The notes beneath the pieces were generated by a model. That model did not search any database and was not told the origin of the DNA. It worked only from the letters and a program-made list of their open reading frames with translations. DNA of 64,000 nucleotides from Sphingomonas sp. IC081 (lineage in GTDB: Bacteria; Pseudomonadota; Alphaproteobacteria; Sphingomonadales; Sphingomonadaceae), in assembly GCF_006874585.1 (NCBI RefSeq), contig NZ_CP029761.1, positions 1,933,001 to 1,997,000 on the forward strand. Direction: 5' to 3'. The position numbers and the translations under genes are program-made. Positions 43,133 to 50,525 of this stretch are shown here, piece after piece; position 1 is the stretch's first letter, and every line of letters begins with the position of its first letter.

Positions 43133-44013
43133 TTCGCTGCCTCCCCATCGCCCATCGTCTGCAACACGTCGAAGGCGGATTGATAGACGCTGGTTACGAA
43201 GCCCATCACTGCATCGGGGGTCAGCGACTGAATATTGACGCCCGCGGCGTTGATCGCGTCGCTGACACCACGCTGGATGAAATCACGCAGTTGCGCCTGA
43301 ACCCTCTCGGCCGCGCGTGGGTCGGCGGGCAAAGTCACGACCTTGGTGCCGATGTCGTTGCAGATGCGCGCCTCGATCGCGTGCGTCGCGTATAGTTCGA
43401 AGACGGTCTGGATCTGGCCCGGTGTCAGCGCGTCGATGTCGGTAATGCCCGCACCGGCGAGATCGGCGATGGTCTCGACGAAGGCGTCCCGCGCGATGCC
43501 CTCGTCTATCGACCCGCCTTCGGGGCAGATGTAATCGGCGAGTCCCGCGAACACTTCCTCGATCGGACGCCCGGCGAGGCTTTCGAGGTTGAGCGTTCGC
43601 AGCGCTTCGCGAACGCCATTCGCGCTGGCGTCGTTGAGGAACCTGACCAGTCCAGCGCCCGCGCCCCGTGATGAGCCCATGCGCTGCGCGGCCTGGCGTG
43701 AGCCGCCCGCCGATTTGGACACATATTGCGAGACCGCGCGGCCGAGGCTCTTGCGGTCGCTTCCGCCCGAACTTGCGAAGCGAGTGAAATTGTTTCGGGC
43801 CGATGTGAACCGATCCGATGCTCCTGCCGGCGCGGTCGGCCGCGGCGCTGGTGCTGGAGGAACGGCTGGAGGCGATCCATCAGGTGACGGCGGCTGTGCC
43901 CCGTCGCCATCACCCGCGCCCGCACCGGCCCCGCCGTCACCGTCGCCCTGCAACCAACTCGGGATCAACGGCGTGCCACCACCTGCGCCCCCATAAGCGT
44001 TCGACGTTCCCAT
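43129..44013 (-). CDS. qatB: Qat anti-phage system protein QatB
   Basis: 294 residues from the ATG at 44013 (MGTSNAYGGAGGGTPLIPSW), which overlaps the qatA stop by ATGA. Gly/Pro/Ala-rich N-terminal 70 residues, then a conserved helical part (RFTSARNNFTRFASSGGSDR, then GRAVSQYVSKSAGGSRQAAQ). QatB has no known catalytic motif; identification is by its N-terminal sequence and its place between a KAP ATPase and a QueC-like gene. Confidence 0.88.
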   Translation of the reverse strand: MGTSNAYGGAGGGTPLIPSWLQGDGDGGAGAGAGDGDGAQPPSPDGSPPAVPPAPAPRPTAPAGASDRFTSARNNFTRFASSGGSDRKSLGRAVSQYVSKSAGGSRQAAQRMGSSRGAGAGLVRFLNDASANGVREALRTLNLESLAGRPIEEVFAGLADYICPEGGSIDEGIARDAFVETIADLAGAGITDIDALTPGQIQTVFELYATHAIEARICNDIGTKVVTLPADPRAAERVQAQLRDFIQRGVSDAINAAGVNIQSLTPDAVMGFVTSVYQSAFDVLQTMGDGEAAK

Positions 44014-45971
44014 CAGCGCCCGCCTTTTCGAGTGCGAAGCGCGGCGCTGGCCGTCGTCTTCAGGAAGGAAGATTGAGACGTGGACCATCCCTGGAGTAGC
44101 TTCTCGAAGCGCGCCACGGCGTCAGAGTCCTTGATGATTCCCTCCCAACCTGACGCGGGCCACGGCCCGCACCGATCGGCTGGCACGGCTTCGAGCAAGT
44201 CGAGAAGATTGGCTTGCAATGTCGGATGGGCGCGAACCAGCACCGCGAGCCCGTCAATGCCGGGCGGAGCCGTATCGAAGGCGTCGCCACCCATTACGCG
44301 CCCTCGCAGCTCCTCGAAGACCTGCGCGGCCTCGGCCGGAACGAGCTGCTTGAGTTCGCCTTCGAACGCCTGGACGGCAAGTTTCGGGCCGAGCAGCTTC
44401 TCGACCACAGCGGCGAGACGCCCGAGGACGGAGGCCGCGCCGAAGTAGTCCTTCCGATCCTTGGTCACGAACAGATAGGGGCGCAGATCGACTTCGGCCA
44501 AGGCCGGTGACAGCCGCGCCCAGGCCCGTATCGCGTCGGCCGCCTTCCATTCCGTCAGGATGGCGCTGTCCTTGGAGTCCGGCACGGCGGTCGGCTTGGC
44601 GTCATCGGTGGAACTGATCTTAGGCCCGGCCCGCTTCGCCTTGGGGGCTGGCTTCTCCTCGGGCGCAGCGGCTTCAAGCGCCGCCAAATCTACGCAGCGG
44701 CCGTCCGGATCACGGGCAGCGGCGCTTGCGATCTGGTCGAACAATCTGGAGAGGAACCGTTCGGCCAGCATGAGCTTCGCCAGAACGGGCAGCTTCACCT
44801 CTTCTCCGAAGCCGCGAGCGAGCGCGGTCTGATGGCGCAGCAGCAGGGTGTTCAGGAAGCGCTTGATCTGCCGCGGATTGCCCTGAGTGCCGCTGGCCAG
44901 GATCGGACCGATCTGGTCGCTCAAGGTGAGCGCGTTCTGGACCTGGCCGGCTTTGTCGCCCAAGGCGGTCTTGACCGTCTGCGCGTCGAGCCCGGCCGTC
45001 TTCCAGGGCCGTTTGAGCAATTCTCGCGCGACGGTGATGAGCGCGGAGTAAGCGGGATCGTCCTCGCCCAGCTCGGCGCCGATGAGCAACAGGGTGACGT
45101 AGATGCGGGTTTCGGTCTCGCCCAAGGCCGGAATCCGGAACGGAATCTGGATCAGCTTTTCGAGATAGTTGCGCGCATAGTCGCGGGGTCCGGTCGTGTC
45201 CGGCAGCTCGGGGAAATGTTTGCGCACCGAATATTCGATCATCGCCTCGTCGGCCGCGACGATGAACGCGGTGCGGGCGGTGAAGACGAACAGCCGGACG
45301 GCTTCGAGCGTTTCGATCGCCGTGTCCGGCAGGCAGCGGTCGAGATCGTCGATGAGGACGATCAGTTGCTTGATGCCCGCCTGCTTGAGCAGATCGTCAA
45401 AAGCTTTCCGGAACGCCTCGATCTCTTCCGGCACATTTTTCGACTCTCCCGGCTTCAGCAGACCTTGCACACCGTCGATCGCTTTGTCGTAATTCTCCTG
45501 CGTGGCGAGTTTCGAGGGATCGGAGAAGATACCCTTCAAGGTGCCGACCACCGCGCCGATCTGATCGGCTGTGGGAATGCCGGTGAATGCGGTGAAAGCG
45601 AGCCCGCCCCCGTGCCGCGCGATCTTTAGCCAATCGATCCGCCGGAAGATGTCTTTCACGGCTACGCCGGCTTGGGTGAGCAACGGGCGTTTTTCGATAA
45701 GCCCGGTGACGATGCCCTCGATCAGCGCGATTTTGGCGTCTTCGAATCCTTGAAAGCGCCATCCGTTGAATTTGATGCAGAGCACGTCCTCATCCGAACT
45801 GAGGCCGTTTTCGATCATCTCCAAGATGCTGGATTTGCCCGCACCCCAGTCGCCGTGAACGCCGATCGTCACGGCGCGCTCGGGCTTTTCGCGCAGCAGC
45901 TCGATGATGGTCTTGGCGATCGCCTCATTGTTGAGGAGATCGACTTTTGTCTCATTGTCAGTGAGAATCAT
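44013..45971 (-). CDS. qatA: Qat anti-phage system KAP ATPase QatA
   Basis: 652 residues from the ATG at 45971 (MILTDNETKVDLLNNEAIAK). A KAP-family P-loop NTPase: Walker A at about 42 (VHGDWGAGKSSILEMIENGL), Walker B near 205 (LIVLIDDLDRCLPDTAIETL) and a sensor region GNPRQIKRFLNTLLLRH. A predicted hydrophobic insertion is present at about 125-145 (GGGLAFTAFTGIPTADQIG). First gene of the Qat operon; the frame is open to 46097 but with no ribosome-binding site. Confidence 0.9.
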   Translation of the reverse strand: MILTDNETKVDLLNNEAIAKTIIELLREKPERAVTIGVHGDWGAGKSSILEMIENGLSSDEDVLCIKFNGWRFQGFEDAKIALIEGIVTGLIEKRPLLTQAGVAVKDIFRRIDWLKIARHGGGLAFTAFTGIPTADQIGAVVGTLKGIFSDPSKLATQENYDKAIDGVQGLLKPGESKNVPEEIEAFRKAFDDLLKQAGIKQLIVLIDDLDRCLPDTAIETLEAVRLFVFTARTAFIVAADEAMIEYSVRKHFPELPDTTGPRDYARNYLEKLIQIPFRIPALGETETRIYVTLLLIGAELGEDDPAYSALITVARELLKRPWKTAGLDAQTVKTALGDKAGQVQNALTLSDQIGPILASGTQGNPRQIKRFLNTLLLRHQTALARGFGEEVKLPVLAKLMLAERFLSRLFDQIASAAARDPDGRCVDLAALEAAAPEEKPAPKAKRAGPKISSTDDAKPTAVPDSKDSAILTEWKAADAIRAWARLSPALAEVDLRPYLFVTKDRKDYFGAASVLGRLAAVVEKLLGPKLAVQAFEGELKQLVPAEAAQVFEELRGRVMGGDAFDTAPPGIDGLAVLVRAHPTLQANLLDLLEAVPADRCGPWPASGWEGIIKDSDAVARFEKLLQGWSTSQSSFLKTTASAALRTRKGGR

Positions 45972-46174
45972 CCCGCCCCCGTCCTCCCCGCGACTCGCAG
46001 CGGTTGTAATAGTGAAGCCCCGCACGCAACACTGCCGGAAGAAGATAGGTTTCGCCATATGTTCTGGCCTTGGGCCAGTCCAACGAGACGCAACCAAGCA
46101 GTTTCTTCTTCTATCGGTCCTGATTCACCTGGAGGGACTTTCGGGAGGATGTGATGCCGGTGGAAGGCTCCACC

Positions 46175-46202
46175 TTGACAATGTAATGTATTTTCCTTAC
46201 AT
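46175..46202 (+). promoter_or_regulatory. Promoter and inverted-repeat operator of prlF-yhaV
   Basis: TTGACA at 46175-46180 and TTACAT at 46197-46202, 16 bases apart, form a likely sigma-70 promoter. An inverted repeat ATGTAA (46181-46186) and TTACAT (46197-46202) overlaps the spacer and -10, a fitting place for autorepression by the PrlF-YhaV complex. It is 23 bases before the antitoxin ATG. Confidence 0.55.
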
Positions 46203-46225
46203 GCAGCGGGCAGAGGAGATGAGCC

Positions 46226-46552
46226 ATGCCCGCATTGCTCGAAGAAATCAGCACCATCACCGCCAAGGGCCAGACGACGATTCCGAAGTCCGTCCGCCAG
46301 GCGCTCGGCGTCGATTACGGCGGCAAGATCGCTTTCCGCGTCGATGAGCATGGCGTGTCGGTGCATCGCGCCGATGCCGAGCATGACGATCCGGCGATCG
46401 ACAGCTTTCTGACGTTTCTGGCCGAGGATATCAAACGCCGGCCCGAGGCGCTGACTGCGCTTTCCCCCGCGCTCGCCGAACGCATTGCGGCGCTAACCGA
46501 GGGCGTTAAGGTCGATCTCGATGCGCCGATCGACGGCGATGTCGATCTCTGA
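46226..46552 (+). CDS. prlF: Antitoxin of the PrlF (SohA) family
   Basis: 108 residues. An AbrB/SpoVT-like swapped-hairpin DNA-binding domain lies in the first 50 (ISTITAKGQTTIPKSVRQAL, then GGKIAFRVDEHGVSVHRADA). The C-terminal half (DSFLTFLAEDIKRRPEALTA) is the toxin-binding part. It overlaps the toxin gene by one base at TGATG (46550-46554), which couples the two. Autoregulation is likely via the inverted repeat at 46181-46202. Confidence 0.9.
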   Translation: MPALLEEISTITAKGQTTIPKSVRQALGVDYGGKIAFRVDEHGVSVHRADAEHDDPAIDSFLTFLAEDIKRRPEALTALSPALAERIAALTEGVKVDLDAPIDGDVDL

Positions 46553-47043
46553 TGATGGTCGTCAATGGGTGGCAACTCATTGCCCACCCTCTGTTTCTCG
46601 ATCAATTCGAGAAGTTGGGGGCGGCCGTCGCGCGTCTGCGGGAGAAAGACCCGCGCGGCTGGCGCAAATCGGCCAATGCGAAATTGCTGGAAGCGCTGCG
46701 CCAGCTCGTATTCGAGACCATTCCCCAAGACCCCACGCGCCCGGAATATCGGCAGGGGGGCACGTTGGGCGACGATCGCAAACACTGGTTCCGGGCGAAG
46801 TTTGGCGGCGGCCGGTTCCGGCTATTCTTCCGCTACAGCACCAGCGCGAAGGTCATCGTGTTCGCCTGGGTGAACGACGAGACCACGCTGCGCACCTATG
46901 GATCGAAGTCAGACGCGTATGCGGTGTTCCGCAAGATGCTCGACAAGGGCAACCCGCCCGACGATTGGGCGGTGCTGCTGGCGGCCGCGAGCGAGTCGGA
47001 AGCGAGGGAGCGTTTGGGGGCAGCTTCGCCAGACCCGCCATGA
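46552..47043 (+). CDS. yhaV: YhaV-family toxin ribonuclease
   Basis: 163 residues (MMVVNGWQLIAHPLFLDQFE ...). The YhaV pattern is seen in HWFRAKFGGGRFRLFFRYST and VIVFAWVNDETTLRTYGSKS, RelE-fold ribonuclease elements, followed by DAYAVFRKMLDKGNPPDDW. YhaV is an RNase that acts on translating ribosomes and is silenced by PrlF. The pair may stabilise the element after integration. Confidence 0.9.
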   Translation: MMVVNGWQLIAHPLFLDQFEKLGAAVARLREKDPRGWRKSANAKLLEALRQLVFETIPQDPTRPEYRQGGTLGDDRKHWFRAKFGGGRFRLFFRYSTSAKVIVFAWVNDETTLRTYGSKSDAYAVFRKMLDKGNPPDDWAVLLAAASESEARERLGAASPDPP

Positions 47044-47110
47044 GCCCCTATCTGCGCTACGCCCGGTCGAACCAATTGCGCCCTGCGTGGCCGCGCGGCA
47101 GCGTTGCGGC

Positions 47111-47359
47111 ATGGCCCTGCCTCGCAAACGTCGTCGCCGCGCGCCCCGCGGCTGGTCGGAAGGTCTCGAAGACCTGCACGACTATATGCGCGCGCCGCCG
47201 CAGCGAGCCGCGCCCCGCGCGCGCGTCATCAAGGATAGCGGCGCGATCGTCGTCACGGACGACTGGCCCGAGCGGGTTCCCATCGGCGACGCCGAGTTGC
47301 GCAGCATCGAAGGCCATTTGCGCAAGGAGTTGGACGACCTGTTCGGACCCGTGCCGTGA
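47111..47359 (+). CDS. Small protein of unknown function before recombinase
   Basis: 82 residues from the ATG at 47111 (MALPRKRRRRAPRGWSEGLE). Very basic N terminus, then EDLHDYMRAPPQRAAPRARV and acidic end (DDWPERVPIGDAELRSIEGH). No family recognised. It ends 18 bases before the recombinase start on the same strand, so it may be co-transcribed. A directionality-factor or regulator role is possible by position only. Confidence 0.65.
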   Translation: MALPRKRRRRAPRGWSEGLEDLHDYMRAPPQRAAPRARVIKDSGAIVVTDDWPERVPIGDAELRSIEGHLRKELDDLFGPVP

Positions 47360-47377
47360 GATAAGGAGGATCATGCC

Positions 47378-49075
47378 ATGACCGACGCCGCCCTTCGCGT
47401 CGAGGAAACCCCGCCGGTCGTGGCGACCGCCCGTGCTGCGCTCTACCTACGGGTCTCGACCGGCCGGCAGGCCGAGAGCGACCTGTCGATTCCCGACCAG
47501 CGCCGCCAGATCGAAGGCTATTGCCTGTCGCGCGGCTGGGAGGTCGCGGCCGAGTTCGTCGAGCCGGGCAACACCGCGACCGACGATCGCCGACCTGCCT
47601 TTCAAGCCATGATCGACGCGGCGATGACAAAGCCCCCGACGTTCACCGTCATCGTCGTTCATAGCTTCTCGCGGTTCTTCCGCGACCAGTTCCAGTTCGA
47701 GTTCTACGTCCGCAAGCTGGCGAAGAACGGGGTGAAGCTCGTCTCGATCACGCAAGACCTGGGTGACGATCCGATGAGCATCATGATGCGTCAGATCATG
47801 ACGCTGTTCGACGAATATCAGTCGAAAGAGAATGGGAAGCATACGCTTCGGGCGATGAAGGAGAATGCCCGGCAAGGCTTCTGGAATGGCGCCCGCGCGC
47901 CGATCGGCTACCGCGTGGTGGCGGCCGGGGAGCGCGGCGCGAAGATCAAGAAGAAGCTGGAGATCGACCCGATCCAGGCCGAGACGGTGCGACGCATCTA
48001 CCGCATGGCGCTCAACGGCGTCGATAACCGGGGGGCGATGGGCCTCAAGTCGATCGCCACCTGGCTCAATGAGAACAATATCCGCACTCGCGACGGCGGG
48101 CGCTGGGGATTGGGCGCGGTCCATCAAGTGCTCACCCGCACGACCTATATCGGGCAGCACCGCTTCAACACCCGCGATCACAAGACGAAGACGCCGAAGC
48201 CGGAGAGCGAGCACGCCGTCATGGAAGTGCCGGCGATTGTCTCGGAAGCGGAGTTCGAGGCCGTCCAGCGTTCGCTCAAGGCTCGCAGCCCGAAGATGAT
48301 GCCGCCGATGGCGGTGGGCGGCCCTACGCTGCTTACCGGCATCTGCTTCTGCGCGTGCTGCGGCGGCGCGATGACGCTGCGCACGGGCACCAGCAGCGTC
48401 GGGCGGGAATATCGCTATTACACCTGCTCGACGAAGGCGCGGCAGGGTGCGACCGGCTGTCCCGGCATCACCGTGCCTATGGACCGGCTCAATGAGGCCG
48501 TGGTCGATCATCTCGAAGCGCGGCTGCTCGACCCGGCACGGCTCGAAGCTCTGATGGATCAGATCCTCGAACGCCGCGACGAGTGGGTCAACCAGCGCCG
48601 CGAGCATGTCGCCGATCTTGAGCGGCGGGCGACCGAGGCGGAAGCCAAGCTCAAGCGCCTCTATGACGCGATTGAGAACGGGGTGATCGACGTGAGCGAC
48701 CCTTCGCTGAAAGATCGCATTGCCGAGCTGACCGCGACGCGGGACCAAGCCAAGGGCGATTCCGAGCGCGCCTTGGCGCATATCGTGAAGATCGGCCCGG
48801 CGATCACGCCCGAGAGCCTGCGTGCGTTCGCGGCCGCCCTTCGCAAGAAGCTACGCAATGGAGACGGGACGTTTGCCCGCGATCAGGTGCGGGCGGTCGC
48901 GCAGCGCGTGGAAGTCGTGAGCCGGAAAGAGGTTCGTATCCGTGGACTGCGGAGCGAATTGCTCCGAACGCTAACCGCCGCCTCTGGCGTAGAGGCGGCG
49001 GTGCTAGGCGTTCGTGCCTTTGAACCGAAATGGCGCGCCCGGAACGATTCGAACGTCCGACCCTCAGATTCGTAG
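47378..49075 (+). CDS. Large serine recombinase (ICE integrase)
   Basis: 565 residues. A resolvase domain with catalytic Ser27 (ALYLRVSTGRQAESDLS), the DRRPAFQAMI segment and FDEYQSKENGKHTLRAMKEN. A recombinase domain (GFWNGARAPIGYR; GVDNRGAMGLKSIATWLNEN) and a zinc ribbon at about 320-355 (CFCACCGGAM ... YYTCSTKARQ) follow, then a coiled coil (LERRATEAEAKLKRLYDAIE). The last 13 or so codons (ARNDSNVRPSDS) are read from the antisense strand of tRNA-Arg, and the stop is in the tRNA anticodon region. This places the attachment site at or within the tRNA. Confidence 0.92.
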   Translation: MTDAALRVEETPPVVATARAALYLRVSTGRQAESDLSIPDQRRQIEGYCLSRGWEVAAEFVEPGNTATDDRRPAFQAMIDAAMTKPPTFTVIVVHSFSRFFRDQFQFEFYVRKLAKNGVKLVSITQDLGDDPMSIMMRQIMTLFDEYQSKENGKHTLRAMKENARQGFWNGARAPIGYRVVAAGERGAKIKKKLEIDPIQAETVRRIYRMALNGVDNRGAMGLKSIATWLNENNIRTRDGGRWGLGAVHQVLTRTTYIGQHRFNTRDHKTKTPKPESEHAVMEVPAIVSEAEFEAVQRSLKARSPKMMPPMAVGGPTLLTGICFCACCGGAMTLRTGTSSVGREYRYYTCSTKARQGATGCPGITVPMDRLNEAVVDHLEARLLDPARLEALMDQILERRDEWVNQRREHVADLERRATEAEAKLKRLYDAIENGVIDVSDPSLKDRIAELTATRDQAKGDSERALAHIVKIGPAITPESLRAFAAALRKKLRNGDGTFARDQVRAVAQRVEVVSRKEVRIRGLRSELLRTLTAASGVEAAVLGVRAFEPKWRARNDSNVRPSDS

Positions 49076-49107
49076 TCTGATGCTCTATCCAGCTGAGCTA
49101 CGGGCGC
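49031..49107 (-). tRNA. tRNA-Arg (ACG), copy 1 at ICE junction
   Basis: 77 bases including an encoded CCA. Cloverleaf arms: acceptor GCGCCCG/CGGGCGC, D arm GCTC/GAGC, anticodon stem TCAGA/TCTGA around the loop CTACGAA (anticodon ACG), T loop TTCGAAT. The 3' end overlaps the end of the serine recombinase, so this copy borders the ICE. Confidence 0.95.
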
Positions 49108-49159
49108 GCACGATGCCCTATGTAAGGCTCGAAAGGCCTGGGACCTTTCGAAGGAAAAA

Positions 49160-49236
49160 TGGCGCGCCCGGAACGATTCGAACGTCCGACCCTCAGATTC
49201 GTAGTCTGATGCTCTATCCAGCTGAGCTACGGGCGC
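49160..49236 (-). tRNA. tRNA-Arg (ACG), copy 2
   Basis: Identical to copy 1 over all 77 bases, with the same cloverleaf and anticodon ACG. 52 bases separate it from copy 1. The spacer holds CGAAAGG...CCTTTCG, a short hairpin that may help processing. Confidence 0.95.
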
Positions 49237-49284
49237 GTGCCAATTTTCTTTCCAACCAAGGCCACATTTTCCCCGAGAGGAAAG

Positions 49285-49361
49285 TGGCGCGCCCGGAACG
49301 ATTCGAACGTCCGACCCTCAGATTCGTAGTCTGATGCTCTATCCAGCTGAGCTACGGGCGC
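49285..49361 (-). tRNA. tRNA-Arg (ACG), copy 3
   Basis: Identical to the other two copies over 77 bases. It is the first transcribed of the array (minus strand) and is next to a likely promoter. 48 bases separate it from copy 2. All three genes keep the encoded CCA. Confidence 0.95.
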
Positions 49362-49373
49362 GTTGGAGTGGCG

Positions 49374-49402
49374 CCAATAGAAAGGGATCCGCCCCCCGTC
49401 AA
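49374..49402 (-). promoter_or_regulatory. Promoter of the tRNA-Arg array
   Basis: On the minus strand, TTGACG (49402-49397) and TATTGG (49379-49374) are 17 bases apart, and the first tRNA begins 13 bases downstream. GC-rich DNA around it otherwise lacks promoter-like sequence. Confidence 0.5.
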
Positions 49403-49405
49403 CGC

Positions 49406-49822
49406 CTATATCGAACTTTCTTCCAGGAATTTGCACAAGGCCCTCGCCAGCGGGTAATCCAGAGGCGGCATTGCAAGGGTTTCGATCGCCCCGGGGGCAA
49501 GCCAGTCGATGGCCTCGGCCTCATGCGGATGCGGCTCGCCCTGCCATTGGCGGCACGCGTAAAGAAGAATGACAAGCGAGCGGCGCTTCGCCTCGCCCTC
49601 CGCTCCGGTCCATCCGCTCGCGAAACCGACCGCCTCCAGCAAATCCGCATCCAGCGTCAGCCCCAGTTCCTCCTGGAGCTCCCGGACGGCGGCATGCTCG
49701 GGGCTTTCTCCCGGATCAACCTTGCCCCCGGGGAATTCCCATAGGCCGCCATGCGTATTCGCAAACGGTCGCTGCTGCATCAATACGGAGCCGTCCGCGC
49801 GCACCAGCGCAACGGCGACCAC
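49406..49822 (-). CDS. mutT: Nudix hydrolase, MutT-like (8-oxo-dGTP diphosphatase)
   Basis: 138 residues from a GTG at 49822. The Nudix box GGKVDPGESPEHAAVRELQE, then ELG, is complete (GX5EX7REUXEEXGU). The flanking LMQQRPFANTHGGLWEFPGG and the C-terminal part fit MutT, which clears 8-oxo-dGTP. A slightly longer N terminus (FTPLLVVAVALV) is possible with another start. First chromosomal gene right of the tRNA array. Confidence 0.87.
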   Translation of the reverse strand: MVAVALVRADGSVLMQQRPFANTHGGLWEFPGGKVDPGESPEHAAVRELQEELGLTLDADLLEAVGFASGWTGAEGEAKRRSLVILLYACRQWQGEPHPHEAEAIDWLAPGAIETLAMPPLDYPLARALCKFLEESSI

Positions 49823-49927
49823 CAGGAGCGGTGTAAAGGAACTTTCCAGCTTCGACGCCCTTCTTAGGAACTCGTTAACGCCCCCATGGCACTCCCCGGA
49901 GTGTTCTGGAGAACTGTGGGTTTACGC

Positions 49928-50116
49928 ATGAGCATCCGATCGATCAGCCTTCAAGTCTTCAAGGAACAGACCGCGGCCACCACCGTGGAATACGGTCTCA
50001 TCCTGGCAATGATCGTGCTGGTCGTCGTGGTCGCCATCAGCGGCGCCGCCGACGAGACCGTGGCGATGTGGAACAGCATCTACTCCAAATCGGACGCCGC
50101 AATTTCCGCAAGTTGA
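49928..50116 (+). CDS. Flp-family type IVb pilin (first)
   Basis: 62 residues from the ATG at 49928. MSIRSISLQVFKEQTAATTV ends in the Flp processing region, followed by EYGLILAMIVLVVVVAISGA, the class IVb pilin signature with Glu5 and Tyr6 after cleavage. It assembles into Flp/Tad pili after cutting by a prepilin peptidase, for which no gene is seen here. It is 127 bases upstream of a second pilin gene. Confidence 0.87.
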   Translation: MSIRSISLQVFKEQTAATTVEYGLILAMIVLVVVVAISGAADETVAMWNSIYSKSDAAISAS

Positions 50117-50243
50117 AGCAAACTCCAACTTAAGCAATTTTCAACACTTCCCCCCTAGAACCAAGATTGTCCGAAGCGCTGAAGCGAGACGCCAGGCGGG
50201 AAGGACCGGGTACAGAAGACTGCTATTTTTCAGGAGACATACC

Positions 50244-50417
50244 ATGAAGTTTCTCGCCAAGCTGCGTCGCAATGAAGAAGGCGCCACCGCAATCGAATAC
50301 GGCCTCATCGCCGCTCTGATCGCCGTCGCCGCCATTGCCGCCATGCAGGGCATGGGCTCGCAGCTCACCTCGACCTTCTCGAAGACCTCGTCGGCTATCG
50401 GCACGACGAACGCCTGA
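50244..50417 (+). CDS. Flp-family type IVb pilin (second), 57 residues
   Basis: 57 residues from an ATG with CAGGAGA upstream. The protein begins MKFLAKLRRNEEGATAIEYG and continues LIAALIAVAAIAAMQGMGSQ, ending SAIGTTNA. The GATAIEYGLIAALIAV motif is the hallmark of Flp pilin. It is the better match to major Flp pilin, while the upstream copy is a variant. A terminator follows at 50442-50474. The gene is short enough to be missed by most gene finders. Confidence 0.9.
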   Translation: MKFLAKLRRNEEGATAIEYGLIAALIAVAAIAAMQGMGSQLTSTFSKTSSAIGTTNA

Positions 50418-50441
50418 TAGGCTTTCGAGCTAAACGGTTTG

Positions 50442-50474
50442 GGGGCGGCAGGTATCCACCTGCCGCCCCTTTCC
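50442..50474 (+). terminator. Terminator of flp pilin genes
   Basis: A 12-bp perfect stem (GGGGCGGCAGGT and ACCTGCCGCCCC, loop ATCC) followed by TTTCC, 25 bases after the pilin stop. Confidence 0.8.
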
Positions 50475-50498
50475 GTTTCCGGCCCCTGAGGCCCTGGC

Positions 50499-50525
50499 AA
50501 AACCCGCGGGAAACCGCGGGTTTTT
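50499..50525. terminator. Bidirectional terminator between flp and M48 genes
   Basis: A stem AAAACCCGCGG and CCGCGGGTTTT with loop GAAA gives a T-run on both strands. It serves the minus-strand M48 protease that ends at 50525 and can back up the pilin terminator. Confidence 0.8.

Larger units (their letters stand above)
1..49075. mobile_element. Integrative and conjugative element, right-hand part
   Basis: The stretch carries a full P-type (IncP trb-like) mating channel, coupling protein, relaxase, candidate oriT and, at its right edge, a large serine recombinase whose reading frame ends inside a tRNA-Arg gene. That is the usual layout of a tRNA-integrated ICE, with the integration gene next to the attachment site. 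Metal efflux, NO detoxification, Qat defence and toxin-antitoxin genes are cargo. The left end is not visible, so the metal-efflux genes at the start are assigned to the element by inference. The exact crossover point inside the tRNA is not known. Confidence 0.7.

Noticed and set aside
49031-49361. Three identical direct repeats of about 79 bases with about 50-base spacers, resembling a short CRISPR array
   Set aside because: Each repeat folds as a complete tRNA-Arg(ACG) with encoded CCA. The repeat is too long for CRISPR and no cas genes are near.
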